DNA of 64,000 nt from Novosphingobium sp. RL4 (GTDB lineage: Bacteria; Pseudomonadota; Alphaproteobacteria; Sphingomonadales; Sphingomonadaceae): positions 2,878,001 to 2,942,000 of the forward strand of contig NZ_CP141944.1 in assembly GCF_035658495.1 (NCBI RefSeq). The letters run 5' to 3'. A program made the translations under genes and the position numbers. The notes below the pieces were generated by a model. The model was not told the DNA's origin, did no database searches, and saw only the letters and a program-made list of their open reading frames with translations. Shown one piece after another: positions 1-7,742 of the stretch; within the stretch, counting starts at the first letter, position 1; each line of letters starts with the position of its first letter.

Positions 1-766
1 TCGCGCCGTCGAGGCGGACGGATTCGCCGTTCATATAGTCGTGCTCCAGCATGAAGAGCGCCAGCTTGGCATATTCGGCGGGCTTGCCCAGTCGCTTGGG
101 GAAGGGAACCATCGCCGCGAGCGCATCCTGCACCTGCTGCGGCATGCCCGCCATCATCGGCGTCTCGAAGATGCCCGGCAGGATCGTGTTGACGCGAATA
201 CCCTCGCCCATGAGATCGCGCGCGACCGGCAGGGTCATGGCAAGGACGCCGCCCTTGGATGCCGCATAGGCCGCCTGCCCGATCTGGCCGTCCTGCGCCG
301 CGACCGACGCGGTGTTGACGATGGCTCCGCGCGAACCGGCCTCGTCCAGGGGATCGAGCGTCACCATGCCCGCCGCCGACTTGCTGATGCAACGGAACGT
401 ACCGACGAGGTTGATGGCGATGGCCTTCTCGAAAAGCGCCATGTCATGCGCGCGCGGTTCGCCCGTCTCGCGGTTCTTGCCCACCGTCTTGGCGGCCGGC
501 GCGATGCCCGCGCAGTTCACGAGGATACGTTCCTGTCCATGCGCGGCGCGCGCCTTGGCGAAGCCTGCGTCGACGCTGGCATCGTCCGTGACGTTGACCT
601 CGCAGAACACGCCGCCGATCTCCGCGGCGACAGCTTCCCCTGCCTCCACGTTGAGGTCGAACACCGCAACCTTGACACCCTGCGCCGCAAGCGCCCGCGC
701 AGTGGCGGCACCCAGCCCGGACGCCGCGCCGGTAACGACCGCGGCCATGCTGCTATCCAGTTTCAT
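1..766 (-). CDS. SDR family oxidoreductase, 3-hydroxyacyl-CoA dehydrogenase-like (3' end cut by window)
   Basis: NAD(P)-dependent short-chain dehydrogenase, probably acting on a hydroxyacyl-CoA or similar alcohol. The ATG at 766 gives an N-terminal Rossmann motif TGAASGLG near residues 12-19, then NCAG in place of the usual NAG, and the catalytic YAASK. The late segment with PFPKRLG and the run to ESVRLDGA resemble the human HSD10-type (3-hydroxy-2-methylbutyryl-CoA dehydrogenase) branch, which normally ends about ten residues later, so nearly the whole protein is present. Substrate is inferred from family resemblance only. It lies alone and divergent from the TonB receptor gene. Confidence 0.88.
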   Translation of the reverse strand, partial: MKLDSSMAAVVTGAASGLGAATARALAAQGVKVAVFDLNVEAGEAVAAEIGGVFCEVNVTDDASVDAGFAKARAAHGQERILVNCAGIAPAAKTVGKNRETGEPRAHDMALFEKAIAINLVGTFRCISKSAAGMVTLDPLDEAGSRGAIVNTASVAAQDGQIGQAAYAASKGGVLAMTLPVARDLMGEGIRVNTILPGIFETPMMAGMPQQVQDALAAMVPFPKRLGKPAEYAKLALFMLEHDYMNGESVRLDGA

Positions 767-1251
767 CCACAATCCCTTTCGCCCGTGCCTACTTTCCAGG
801 CACCAAATGCTTAATTCCGCGTCACAATAGCCCGGCAGCGGGCCATCCGGCCGATTTAAGCACCCGGTTAAAAGCCGGTGCTCATGCGGTCAATCCATTC
901 GATGCGGCGCAGCACCCGCACGCAACACGATTTCACCGCAGCGATACGCAGAGCAATTTTGCGGCACCCGACATGCCGAAATGCAACATTGCATTTCCCT
1001 CGGCAAACACCTGAATTCTTCCGGGCAAGACTGCAAACTGCGTGCAATACCGTAGCACTGTTGCAGCAAGATCACAGCCTCCGAGACAATTTGCGCAACG
1101 CGGCGAAGGGGATTGAAAGCCGGATCGCCTGCCGCGACAACCTCCGACATGGCAGGGGCATGTGCATACACACCCACTGCTGGCATCCGGCTCGCCCATC
1201 AGGATTGGTCACGCACCTGACAGGCGGACGAAAGCAACAAGGGACACAAAA
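767..1251. other. Gene-free upstream region of the TonB receptor
   Basis: About 485 bases without a convincing gene. Open frames across it have no ribosome binding site or recognisable protein. It holds a near-perfect inverted repeat at 978-997 and several further TTGCA/TGCAA words between 1025 and 1070. Promoters for the leftward dehydrogenase and the rightward receptor must lie here, but I could not pick -35/-10 boxes with confidence. Confidence 0.6.
978..997. promoter_or_regulatory. Inverted repeat, candidate operator
   Basis: Two perfect 9-base arms (GAAATGCAA and its complement) are separated by two bases. It lies about 255 bases upstream of the TonB receptor start. TTGCA/TGCAA words recur between it and the gene. 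The form suits a dimeric repressor such as a LacI-type protein, but no regulator gene is adjacent, so the function is inferred. Confidence 0.45.
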
Positions 1252-4182
1252 GTGAAAACATCTCTGAAGAAGGCCGCTCTCCGGAGCGCAACGTGCGTTG
1301 CCGCCTTCACGTTCACCGCAACCGGCGCCTACGCGCAGGACGCGGCGACTGAAGAAGCACCCGCGAGCGAAGCCATCGTCGTCACCGGTTCGCGCATCAA
1401 CAACCCGAACCTGACGCAAGCTGCCCCGGTCAACGTCACGACCGCAGACACGATCCAGCTGGCCCAGAACAACGTTGCCGAAGAAGTCCTGCGCGAAATT
1501 CCGGGCATCGTCCCGTCGATCGGTTCCGCGGTCAACAACGGCAACGGCGGCGCAAGCTACGTCGACCTTCGCGGCCTCGGTTCGAACCGCAACATCGTCC
1601 TGCTGGACGGCCAGCGCATCGTCCCCGCCGAACTGGTCGGCCGTGTCGACCTCAACAACATCCCGCTCGCCCTCGTCGAGCGCGTTGACGTCCTGACCGG
1701 CGGTGCATCGGCCACCTACGGTGCCGACGCCATCTCGGGCGTCGTCAACTTCGTCATCAACAACGAATTCGAAGGCCTGGAGCTGAACAGCAGCTACCAG
1801 ATCACCGAACAGGGCGACGGCGCCACCTTCCGTACCGACCTGTCGACCGGCGCCTCGTTCGACGATGGCCGCGGTCACGTGATCCTGGGCATCGGCTATC
1901 AGCAGGCAGACCCTGTCTACCAGGGCCAGCGCGGCTACTCGGTCTACAACGTCGACAGCTTCTCGGGCGAAGCCTCGGGTTCGGGCACGACCCTTCCGAC
2001 CCGCTTCGGCGCCCAGCAGATCGCGCCTGACGGCCAGAGCCTGGTTCCCTACTACCAGCCCTACAACTTCAACCCGTCGAACATCTTCAGCACGCCGTTC
2101 GAACGCTTCAACATCTTCAGCTCCGCGAAGTATGAAGTTGCCGACAACATCGAGATCTACAGCCGCGGCATGTTCTCGAAGCAGACCGTCTCGACGGTCA
2201 TCGCCCCCTCGGGCGCATTCGGCATCTCGGTCGACATTCCGATCTCGAACCCGTTCCTGAACGACGGCCTGCGCAGCTCGTTCTGCTCGATCGCCGGCCT
2301 CGACGCTGCGTCCTGCGCCCTCGCAGCCGCCGCAACCGATCCCAACGACCCGAACTACCGCACCGCCACGACCTCGATGTACCGTCGTGCCGTCGAAGTC
2401 GGTCCGCGTATCTCCGACTACCAGACCACGATGTTCGACTATCGTGCCGGTATTCGCGGTGACGTAACCAGCAACATCCAGTTCGACGTTTCGGGCGCTT
2501 ATGGCGAATCCGAAAACATCCAGACCATCAAGGGCTACACGCTCAACAGCCGCATTCGCGACTCGCTGCTGGCGACCAACAGCTCCACCTGCCTCGAAGG
2601 CACGACCGATGGCTGTATCCCGGTCAACTGGTTCACCCCGGATGCCACCACGCTCACGGCTGAGCAGATCGACTTCCTCACCGAGGAATCGACTGTCATC
2701 AACCGCTTCTCGCTGGCCCAGGCCACTGCGGAACTGAGCGGCAACATCGGCGTCAGTTCGCCGTTCGCCTCCGACCCGATCTCGTTCGCGGCCGGTGTCG
2801 AATTCCGCGAATACAACGCCAGCCAGGCTTCTGACACGCTTGCCCAGACCGGCGACCTCGGCGGTGCCGGCGGCGCGGCCCCGAACATCAAGGGCGGCTA
2901 CAAGGTCTACGAAGTCTTCGGCGAACTTCAGGTTCCGCTGGTTCAGGACAAGCCGTTCTTCGAGGAACTCTCGCTGAACGCAGGCGTCCGCCAGTCGCAC
3001 TACGAAGTCGACGCTGCAAGCAGCCCGAAGTACAATACCACGACCTGGACCGTCGGCGGCGTCTGGGGTCCGGTTTCGGACATCAAGCTGCGCGGTAACT
3101 ACAGCCGTGCCGTTCGCGCCCCGAACATCTACGAGCTGTTCTACCCGGTCACCACCGCCCTCACCAACCTGTCGGACGATCCCTGCGCCACCTTCACAGA
3201 CACCGGCGGCGCGATCCCGGGCCGCTCGGCTCCGACCGGCGTTCTTCGTGACGTCTGTATCGCTCAGGGTGCGACTGCCGCCAACGTTGGAAACATCTTC
3301 CAGCCGGCAGCCGGCCAGGCCAACTACACGGGCGGCGGCAACATCAACCTGAAGCCCGAAAAGTCGGACTCCTGGACCCTTGGTGTCGTCTTCCAGCCCA
3401 GCGTCGTTCCCGGTCTGTCGCTCACGGTCGACTACTACAACATCAAGATCAAGGACGCGATCACCACGCCGACGCCGGGCGACGCCATGTCGGCCTGCTT
3501 CGACAACCTCAGCGTCACCAACCCTGCCTGCCTTGCCATCCAGCGTAACCCGCTCGACGGCGGCCTGAGCGGCGATCCGGCCACCACGCCGGGCCTTGCC
3601 CTCAACCTCAGCAACCAGGGCAAGCTGTCGACCGCCGGTATCGATTTCACGGCCAACTATCGCCGTAACATCGGTTTCGCGGACCTGATCCTGGCGCTGA
3701 ACGGCAACTGGACCGACAAGAGCGTGTTCCAGTCCTCGCCGACTGGCGTTGCACGTGACTGCGTCGGCCTCTACTCCGAAAACTGCGCTTCGCTTCAGCC
3801 GAAGTGGCAGTGGTCGACCCGTACGACCCTGGCATTCGAGAACATCGACGTCTCGCTGCTGTGGCGCCACATCGACAGCTTCAAGTACGAAGACTTCGGC
3901 GAAGCGTTCCAGGGCACCCTTGGCGACGACGTCGGCGCGCTTGCCGGCAAGAACGTCGACTTCAACCGGATCAAGGCGTTCGATTACTTCGACCTGACGA
4001 CCCGCTTCAACGCGACCGACAACGTCACGTTCACGGTCACGATCCAGAACCTGTTCGACAAGAAGCCGCCGATCGTCGGCTCGAACATCGGTTCGACCGC
4101 ATACAACAGCGGCAACACCTACCCGTCGACCTACGACGCTCTGGGCCGTCGCTTTGCCGTGGCTGCAAAGCTGCGCTTCTAA
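1252..4182 (+). CDS. TonB-dependent receptor
   Basis: Outer-membrane TonB-dependent receptor of 976 residues that would import a scarce substrate using TonB energy. The GTG at 1252 is chosen because AAGGGA sits just upstream and it yields a clean signal peptide ending near AYAQ; the open frame extends further 5' without a binding site. A TonB box-like EAIVVTGSRI precedes the plug domain, whose hallmarks are RGLGSNRNIVLLDG, the ERVDVLTGGASATYGADAISG segment and GVVNFV. The C terminus has the typical barrel ending LRF. The family of large receptors with a VVTGSRI box is greatly expanded in sphingomonads and often imports glycans or other carbon sources. The substrate is unknown. Downstream genes encode a sulfotransferase-like protein and a beta-hydroxylase, a recurrent neighbourhood. 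Confidence 0.93.
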   Translation: MKTSLKKAALRSATCVAAFTFTATGAYAQDAATEEAPASEAIVVTGSRINNPNLTQAAPVNVTTADTIQLAQNNVAEEVLREIPGIVPSIGSAVNNGNGGASYVDLRGLGSNRNIVLLDGQRIVPAELVGRVDLNNIPLALVERVDVLTGGASATYGADAISGVVNFVINNEFEGLELNSSYQITEQGDGATFRTDLSTGASFDDGRGHVILGIGYQQADPVYQGQRGYSVYNVDSFSGEASGSGTTLPTRFGAQQIAPDGQSLVPYYQPYNFNPSNIFSTPFERFNIFSSAKYEVADNIEIYSRGMFSKQTVSTVIAPSGAFGISVDIPISNPFLNDGLRSSFCSIAGLDAASCALAAAATDPNDPNYRTATTSMYRRAVEVGPRISDYQTTMFDYRAGIRGDVTSNIQFDVSGAYGESENIQTIKGYTLNSRIRDSLLATNSSTCLEGTTDGCIPVNWFTPDATTLTAEQIDFLTEESTVINRFSLAQATAELSGNIGVSSPFASDPISFAAGVEFREYNASQASDTLAQTGDLGGAGGAAPNIKGGYKVYEVFGELQVPLVQDKPFFEELSLNAGVRQSHYEVDAASSPKYNTTTWTVGGVWGPVSDIKLRGNYSRAVRAPNIYELFYPVTTALTNLSDDPCATFTDTGGAIPGRSAPTGVLRDVCIAQGATAANVGNIFQPAAGQANYTGGGNINLKPEKSDSWTLGVVFQPSVVPGLSLTVDYYNIKIKDAITTPTPGDAMSACFDNLSVTNPACLAIQRNPLDGGLSGDPATTPGLALNLSNQGKLSTAGIDFTANYRRNIGFADLILALNGNWTDKSVFQSSPTGVARDCVGLYSENCASLQPKWQWSTRTTLAFENIDVSLLWRHIDSFKYEDFGEAFQGTLGDDVGALAGKNVDFNRIKAFDYFDLTTRFNATDNVTFTVTIQNLFDKKPPIVGSNIGSTAYNSGNTYPSTYDALGRRFAVAAKLRF

Positions 4183-4206
4183 TCGTTACCGACGATTTGA
4201 GATTGA

Positions 4207-4236
4207 GGGGTGGACGGCAACGTCCGCCCCTTTTTC
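4207..4236 (+). terminator. Rho-independent terminator of the TonB receptor gene
   Basis: GC-rich stem (GGGGTGGACG paired with CGTCCGCCCC, one G-T type mismatch) around a GCAA loop, followed by TTTTTCTTT, 25 bases after the stop codon. Confidence 0.85.
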
Positions 4237-4336
4237 TTTGCGGCACATGAAAGCGCGAGAATTCAGGTGCGCACCGCGGCCTACGCCAAGGCTATAGCCC
4301 TGGACGTGCAGGCGGCGGCCGCCGCGCCATCGGCAA

Positions 4337-5359
4337 TCAGCCGAAATTCAGGGCGTTTGGAAGTTCCAGCGGAATATTCTGAGCCGCGGCAATCGTGGAC
4401 GCCCATTCCAGGACTGTCCCGATTTCATCGCGGTGAGCCATGCGCGCGGTATCCTGATCGCGCTGGCGCTGCCCGGCCGAGAATGCGTCCCCGCTCTTGC
4501 TGTCGCGGTGCAAGGCAGGCTGACCGGCCAGCACGTCCCGGTCAGGCACCGGAAGGCGATAATGGCGCAAGACCGCCGCCACCGAATCCACGGGGCGACG
4601 CGTCAAGGCCTCGCTATCCAGGGTGGCGACCCGGTCAGGCATCTGAGCCGCGATTTGCGCGAAATGACGCTGCTGCGCGAGCCAGCCCAATGCGGCGATC
4701 TGCAGGTCGGTTTGCAGGAACAGTTCCTCGGGACTGAAACCGAAATCCAGGTAACGATCTACGAGATATCCCTTCGCAAGCTGCCGGCACCAGATCCTGC
4801 ACCACAATCCCTTTCTCACGACCGAAAGCAGGAACGGCTCAAGCGGAGCATAGAGAAGAACCGCCCTTGAATCAGGGGCAAGGTTCATCAGCGCCGGAAT
4901 GATCGGATTCACGATGTTGGACGGCTTGATCACCGTCCGCTCTCCCTTCACGAACGGGCGGGCTATGAGCGCCAGCATATCCGCCGCCACTTCCCCCATC
5001 TGTCTCGGGTCTGCGCCTCTGCGACGCCATCCGATCAGGTCGTTGAGAAGAACCGGCTCCGAAAGCCCCGCCGCGATGCCGGGCAGGTCCAGCGCCTGGA
5101 CCAACATGGTCGAGGCGCAGAATGCCGAATGGAAGATGAAATGCGGCTGGCATCCCGCTGCCCGATCCCAGTCGGCAAGTGCCTGCCGGCGGATGACGAC
5201 CGGGCTTGTCTCCACCCCCAGATGTTCGTCAGTCAGGAACGGGACCTGCTGGCGCCCTGACCGCTCGATCCGGCGGAACTGGTAGCTGTCCTGAGCGGGA
5301 TCGTAACGGTGGGCGAGCCAGGCCGCCTCGGGAACCTGCATATCTGTTGACAGCGTCAT
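4337..5359 (-). CDS. Sulfotransferase-like P-loop protein
   Basis: Cytoplasmic protein of 340 residues without signal peptide. The ATG at 5359 has AGAAGG five bases upstream; an upstream in-frame ATG at 5407 lacks one. A beta-strand/P-loop-like segment HFIFHSAFCASTML (about residues 73-86) matches the layout of the 5'-phosphosulfate loop of sulfotransferases, and a later strand-helix RAVLLYAPLEPFLLSVVRKG matches the 3'-phosphate-binding region. The loop lacks the standard GxxxxGK Walker form, as in sulfotransferases. It is divergent from the beta-hydroxylase gene (70 bases apart) and follows the TonB receptor. Whether it transfers sulfate, and to what, is not shown by the sequence. Confidence 0.6.
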   Translation of the reverse strand: MTLSTDMQVPEAAWLAHRYDPAQDSYQFRRIERSGRQQVPFLTDEHLGVETSPVVIRRQALADWDRAAGCQPHFIFHSAFCASTMLVQALDLPGIAAGLSEPVLLNDLIGWRRRGADPRQMGEVAADMLALIARPFVKGERTVIKPSNIVNPIIPALMNLAPDSRAVLLYAPLEPFLLSVVRKGLWCRIWCRQLAKGYLVDRYLDFGFSPEELFLQTDLQIAALGWLAQQRHFAQIAAQMPDRVATLDSEALTRRPVDSVAAVLRHYRLPVPDRDVLAGQPALHRDSKSGDAFSAGQRQRDQDTARMAHRDEIGTVLEWASTIAAAQNIPLELPNALNFG

Positions 5360-5429
5360 GACGGCCTTCTTGCTACGTCCGAGAGGCAATGGCAAGATCG
5401 AGGGCAAGGGGTAAATTCAGGGGGCATCA

Positions 5430-6629
5430 ATGGGGGATTCCCAAGTCAACGAACTCGCGGCAAGCGCCAACGCGCGAGGCCTTGCAGCGTTACGAAGTGG
5501 CGACTTTGCCACCGCAATCGATTGTCATCGGGTCGCAGCAGAGGCCGACCCGGAATCAGGCGCGCTGCAACGGAACCTGGCGACGGCCTGCAGGGCGGCG
5601 GGAGACGACGAAGGCGAAATTGCGGCGCTGAAGGCCGCGATCGCGCTGGACGCGCGCGATTTCATTGCCTGGCTGCGCACCGCCCAATTGCGGACACGAC
5701 GCGGTGAGGAATCGCAAGCCCTCTCCGCGTGGCACGCCGTCATTCAAATGAGTCAGGCGATCGGAGAACTGCCGCCCCTGCTCGCAGAGGAAGTGGCGCA
5801 AGGCCAGCGGGTGATCGCCGGCATTCAGGCGACGCTGACACAGGGCATGGAAACCCGCGTCTCCAGCAGGCTGGAAATGCTTCAGGGCCGCGACGCGCGC
5901 CGTGCCCGCGCCTTTCTCGACGCAGCGACCGGCAAGCGCCAGATCTTCAACGATCGCTGTTCGGGGCTGCATTACCCATTTCTGCCAGCGGACGAGTTCT
6001 TCGATGACGATCTGTTCCCATGGTTCGACCAGCTCGCCGCCCAGGCTGACAAGATTCGCGCAGAAGCGGTTCATGTGCTTGCGAACTGCCGGCATCTCTT
6101 CAGGCCGTATGTCCAGATGCCCAAGGGCGGCCATGCTGGCCCATGGGCCGTGCTCGACGGGAAGCTTGACTGGAGCGCCTGCTTCCTCTGGGAATACGGC
6201 ACCCGCAACGAGGCACTTGCAGAGCATTGCCCTGCCACCTTCGCGGCGCTTGACGCGGTTCCGATGGCCCGCATTCCCAATCGCGCGCCAACCGCGTTCT
6301 TCTCCGTCCTGAAACCCGGCAAAGTCATCCCGCCACACACAGGCGTAACCAACACCCGGGCGATCATCCACCTGCCGCTCGTAGTACCCCCAAAATGCGG
6401 CTTTCGCGTGGGCGGCGAAGAACGGGAATGGATCGAGGGAAAGCCTTTCGCTTTCTCCGACACGATCGACCACGAAGCATGGAACCACGGAGAAGAGGAT
6501 AGAATCCTGTTGATCTTCGATGCCTGGAACCCTCACCTTTCGCAGGTTGAACAGGACGCGATCATCGAGTTCTGCGATGTAGCGGACTCACTGGGACTTT
6601 CTCCCCAGGAACACGATATCGGCCGCTAA
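5430..6629 (+). CDS. TPR / aspartyl-asparaginyl beta-hydroxylase domain protein
   Basis: Predicted 2-oxoglutarate/Fe(II) dioxygenase of 399 residues. Residues 1-110 form helical tetratricopeptide-like repeats (ARGLAALRSGDFATAI, then LATACRAAGDDEGEIAALKAAI). The C-terminal half is the Asp_Arg_Hydrox domain: GKVIPPHTGVTNTRAIIHLPL carries the first iron-ligand histidine and the domain signature, GFRVGGEEREWIEGK the 2OG side, and DTIDHEAWNHGEEDRILL the second histidine. ATG 5430 follows AGGGGG. Family members hydroxylate Asp/Asn side chains in proteins or peptides; the partner here is unknown. The TPR part may bind the substrate. Its neighbours are the receptor and the sulfotransferase-like protein. 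Confidence 0.88.
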   Translation: MGDSQVNELAASANARGLAALRSGDFATAIDCHRVAAEADPESGALQRNLATACRAAGDDEGEIAALKAAIALDARDFIAWLRTAQLRTRRGEESQALSAWHAVIQMSQAIGELPPLLAEEVAQGQRVIAGIQATLTQGMETRVSSRLEMLQGRDARRARAFLDAATGKRQIFNDRCSGLHYPFLPADEFFDDDLFPWFDQLAAQADKIRAEAVHVLANCRHLFRPYVQMPKGGHAGPWAVLDGKLDWSACFLWEYGTRNEALAEHCPATFAALDAVPMARIPNRAPTAFFSVLKPGKVIPPHTGVTNTRAIIHLPLVVPPKCGFRVGGEEREWIEGKPFAFSDTIDHEAWNHGEEDRILLIFDAWNPHLSQVEQDAIIEFCDVADSLGLSPQEHDIGR

Positions 6630-6714
6630 GTCCGCTTGGAACGCCGCGACAGTTCATTTGCGCCGCAACGCTGCTCGCGGTACTTTGCCTTTAGATGAAA
6701 ATCAGGATCTCCAC

Positions 6715-7014
6715 ATGTTCCGAATCGTTCTAGCTACTGCCGCACTTCCCTTGCTCGGCTGCCTCGGTGTCAGCGCGGCTGCGCAGGCCGCCGAACCAGC
6801 CGCCGCAACAACAACACCGGTGGCAGCCGCACCGAATGCGCTGACCGACCCCGATGACGTCATCAAGTGCCGCATGATCAAGGTTACCGGCAGCCGCCTC
6901 GCCGGAGAACGTGTCTGCAAGCCCGTCGGTGAATGGCGCCGCCTGCGCGAACGCGGCAGCGAAGCGGCAAGGGACATCGTCGATTACAGCCGCAGTCGCC
7001 CCGGCGGCCAGTAA
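6715..7014 (+). CDS. Small exported protein with two cysteines
   Basis: Protein of 99 residues; ATG at 6715 with AGGA upstream. Residues 1-24 are a signal peptide ending AQAAE, followed by a short Ala/Pro/Thr linker and a conserved-looking core DPDDVIKCRMIKVTGSRLAGERVCK with two cysteines 18 apart that could form a disulfide. This small family (IKC...VTGSRL...RVCK) is familiar to me from sphingomonads as hypothetical; no function is known. It lies 85 bases downstream of the beta-hydroxylase on the same strand and may be cotranscribed. Confidence 0.75.
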   Translation: MFRIVLATAALPLLGCLGVSAAAQAAEPAAATTTPVAAAPNALTDPDDVIKCRMIKVTGSRLAGERVCKPVGEWRRLRERGSEAARDIVDYSRSRPGGQ

Positions 7015-7134
7015 GGCCAGCGCTGAAACACCTGCTCTCCCGACCCAGGCAAGCGCATCCGGCCGAGCCGCGCTTGCAAACCGGCGGTCGCCCGCTAGGG
7101 TCGGGTGAAGAATTCCGAGGGGACTGTTTCCAGC

Positions 7135-7683
7135 ATGGCACACCGATTTCTGCCCAGCGCGGCCATTGGCGCGGTGGGACTTCTCGCGACTTTCGCCGCA
7201 TGTCCAGCGCAGGCCAAGGATTCCGACAGAGCGCTTCCTCCGGATGTGGCCAAGCTTGCGGCGTGTCGAGCAATCGCCGATTCCGGCGAACGCCTCGCCT
7301 GCTTCGATCGCGAAAGCCGAATATTGCTGGGAGCGATCGAAACCGGCAGTGTGAAGGTCGTGGACAAGGAAGGCATTCGTGAAGTCCGCCGCTCGCTCTT
7401 CGGCTTCACCCTTCCTCGCGTCGATCTTTTCGGGGGCGGGGAAAGAAGCGGCGAGGAAGAGGTCAAGCTCATCAAGACCACGCTTTCCTCGGTCCGGGGA
7501 GCGGCCAGCGGAAAGCTGCTCTTCACGTTGGCAGACGGAGCACAGTGGCAGACCAACGAAGCACTGGGCACGGTTCGCATGCCCAAGGTGGGCGACGACG
7601 TTGAACTGGAAGCCGCCGCTCTCGGGTCCTACTGGGTCCGCTTCAAGGGCGGCCGAGCGCTGAAAGCACATCGGGTCAACTGA
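7135..7683 (+). CDS. Exported hypothetical protein
   Basis: Protein of 182 residues from ATG 7135, which gives a signal peptide (MAHRFLPSAAIGAVGLL...CPAQA). A GTG at 7105 in frame has no binding site. The start of the mature part (KLAACRAIADSGERLACFDRES) is a short Cys-containing segment common in periplasmic alphaproteobacterial proteins. The C-terminal half looks like an all-beta domain (TLSSVRGAASGKLLFTLADGAQWQT). I do not recognise the family by name. It is a lone gene between the exported protein at 6715 and the terminator shared with clpB. Confidence 0.75.
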   Translation: MAHRFLPSAAIGAVGLLATFAACPAQAKDSDRALPPDVAKLAACRAIADSGERLACFDRESRILLGAIETGSVKVVDKEGIREVRRSLFGFTLPRVDLFGGGERSGEEEVKLIKTTLSSVRGAASGKLLFTLADGAQWQTNEALGTVRMPKVGDDVELEAAALGSYWVRFKGGRALKAHRVN

Positions 7684-7707
7684 CCTGCCGCAACGATTGT
7701 AAGGAAA

Positions 7708-7738
7708 AGGGTGCGAGATCAATCTCGCACCCTCTTTT
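7708..7738. terminator. Bidirectional terminator between the exported protein gene and clpB
   Basis: Stem AGGGTGCGAGA paired with TCTCGCACCCT around a short loop. T-rich tracts lie on both sides (CTTTTCGTTTT to the right, CCTTTTCCTT when read leftward). Confidence 0.85.
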
Positions 7739-7742
7739 CGTT

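Noticed and set aside
1072..3870. Long minus-strand open frame of 932 codons
   Set aside because: It lies opposite a well-supported TonB receptor in a GC-rich genome; the sequence is Arg/Val/Asp-rich shadow with no domain.
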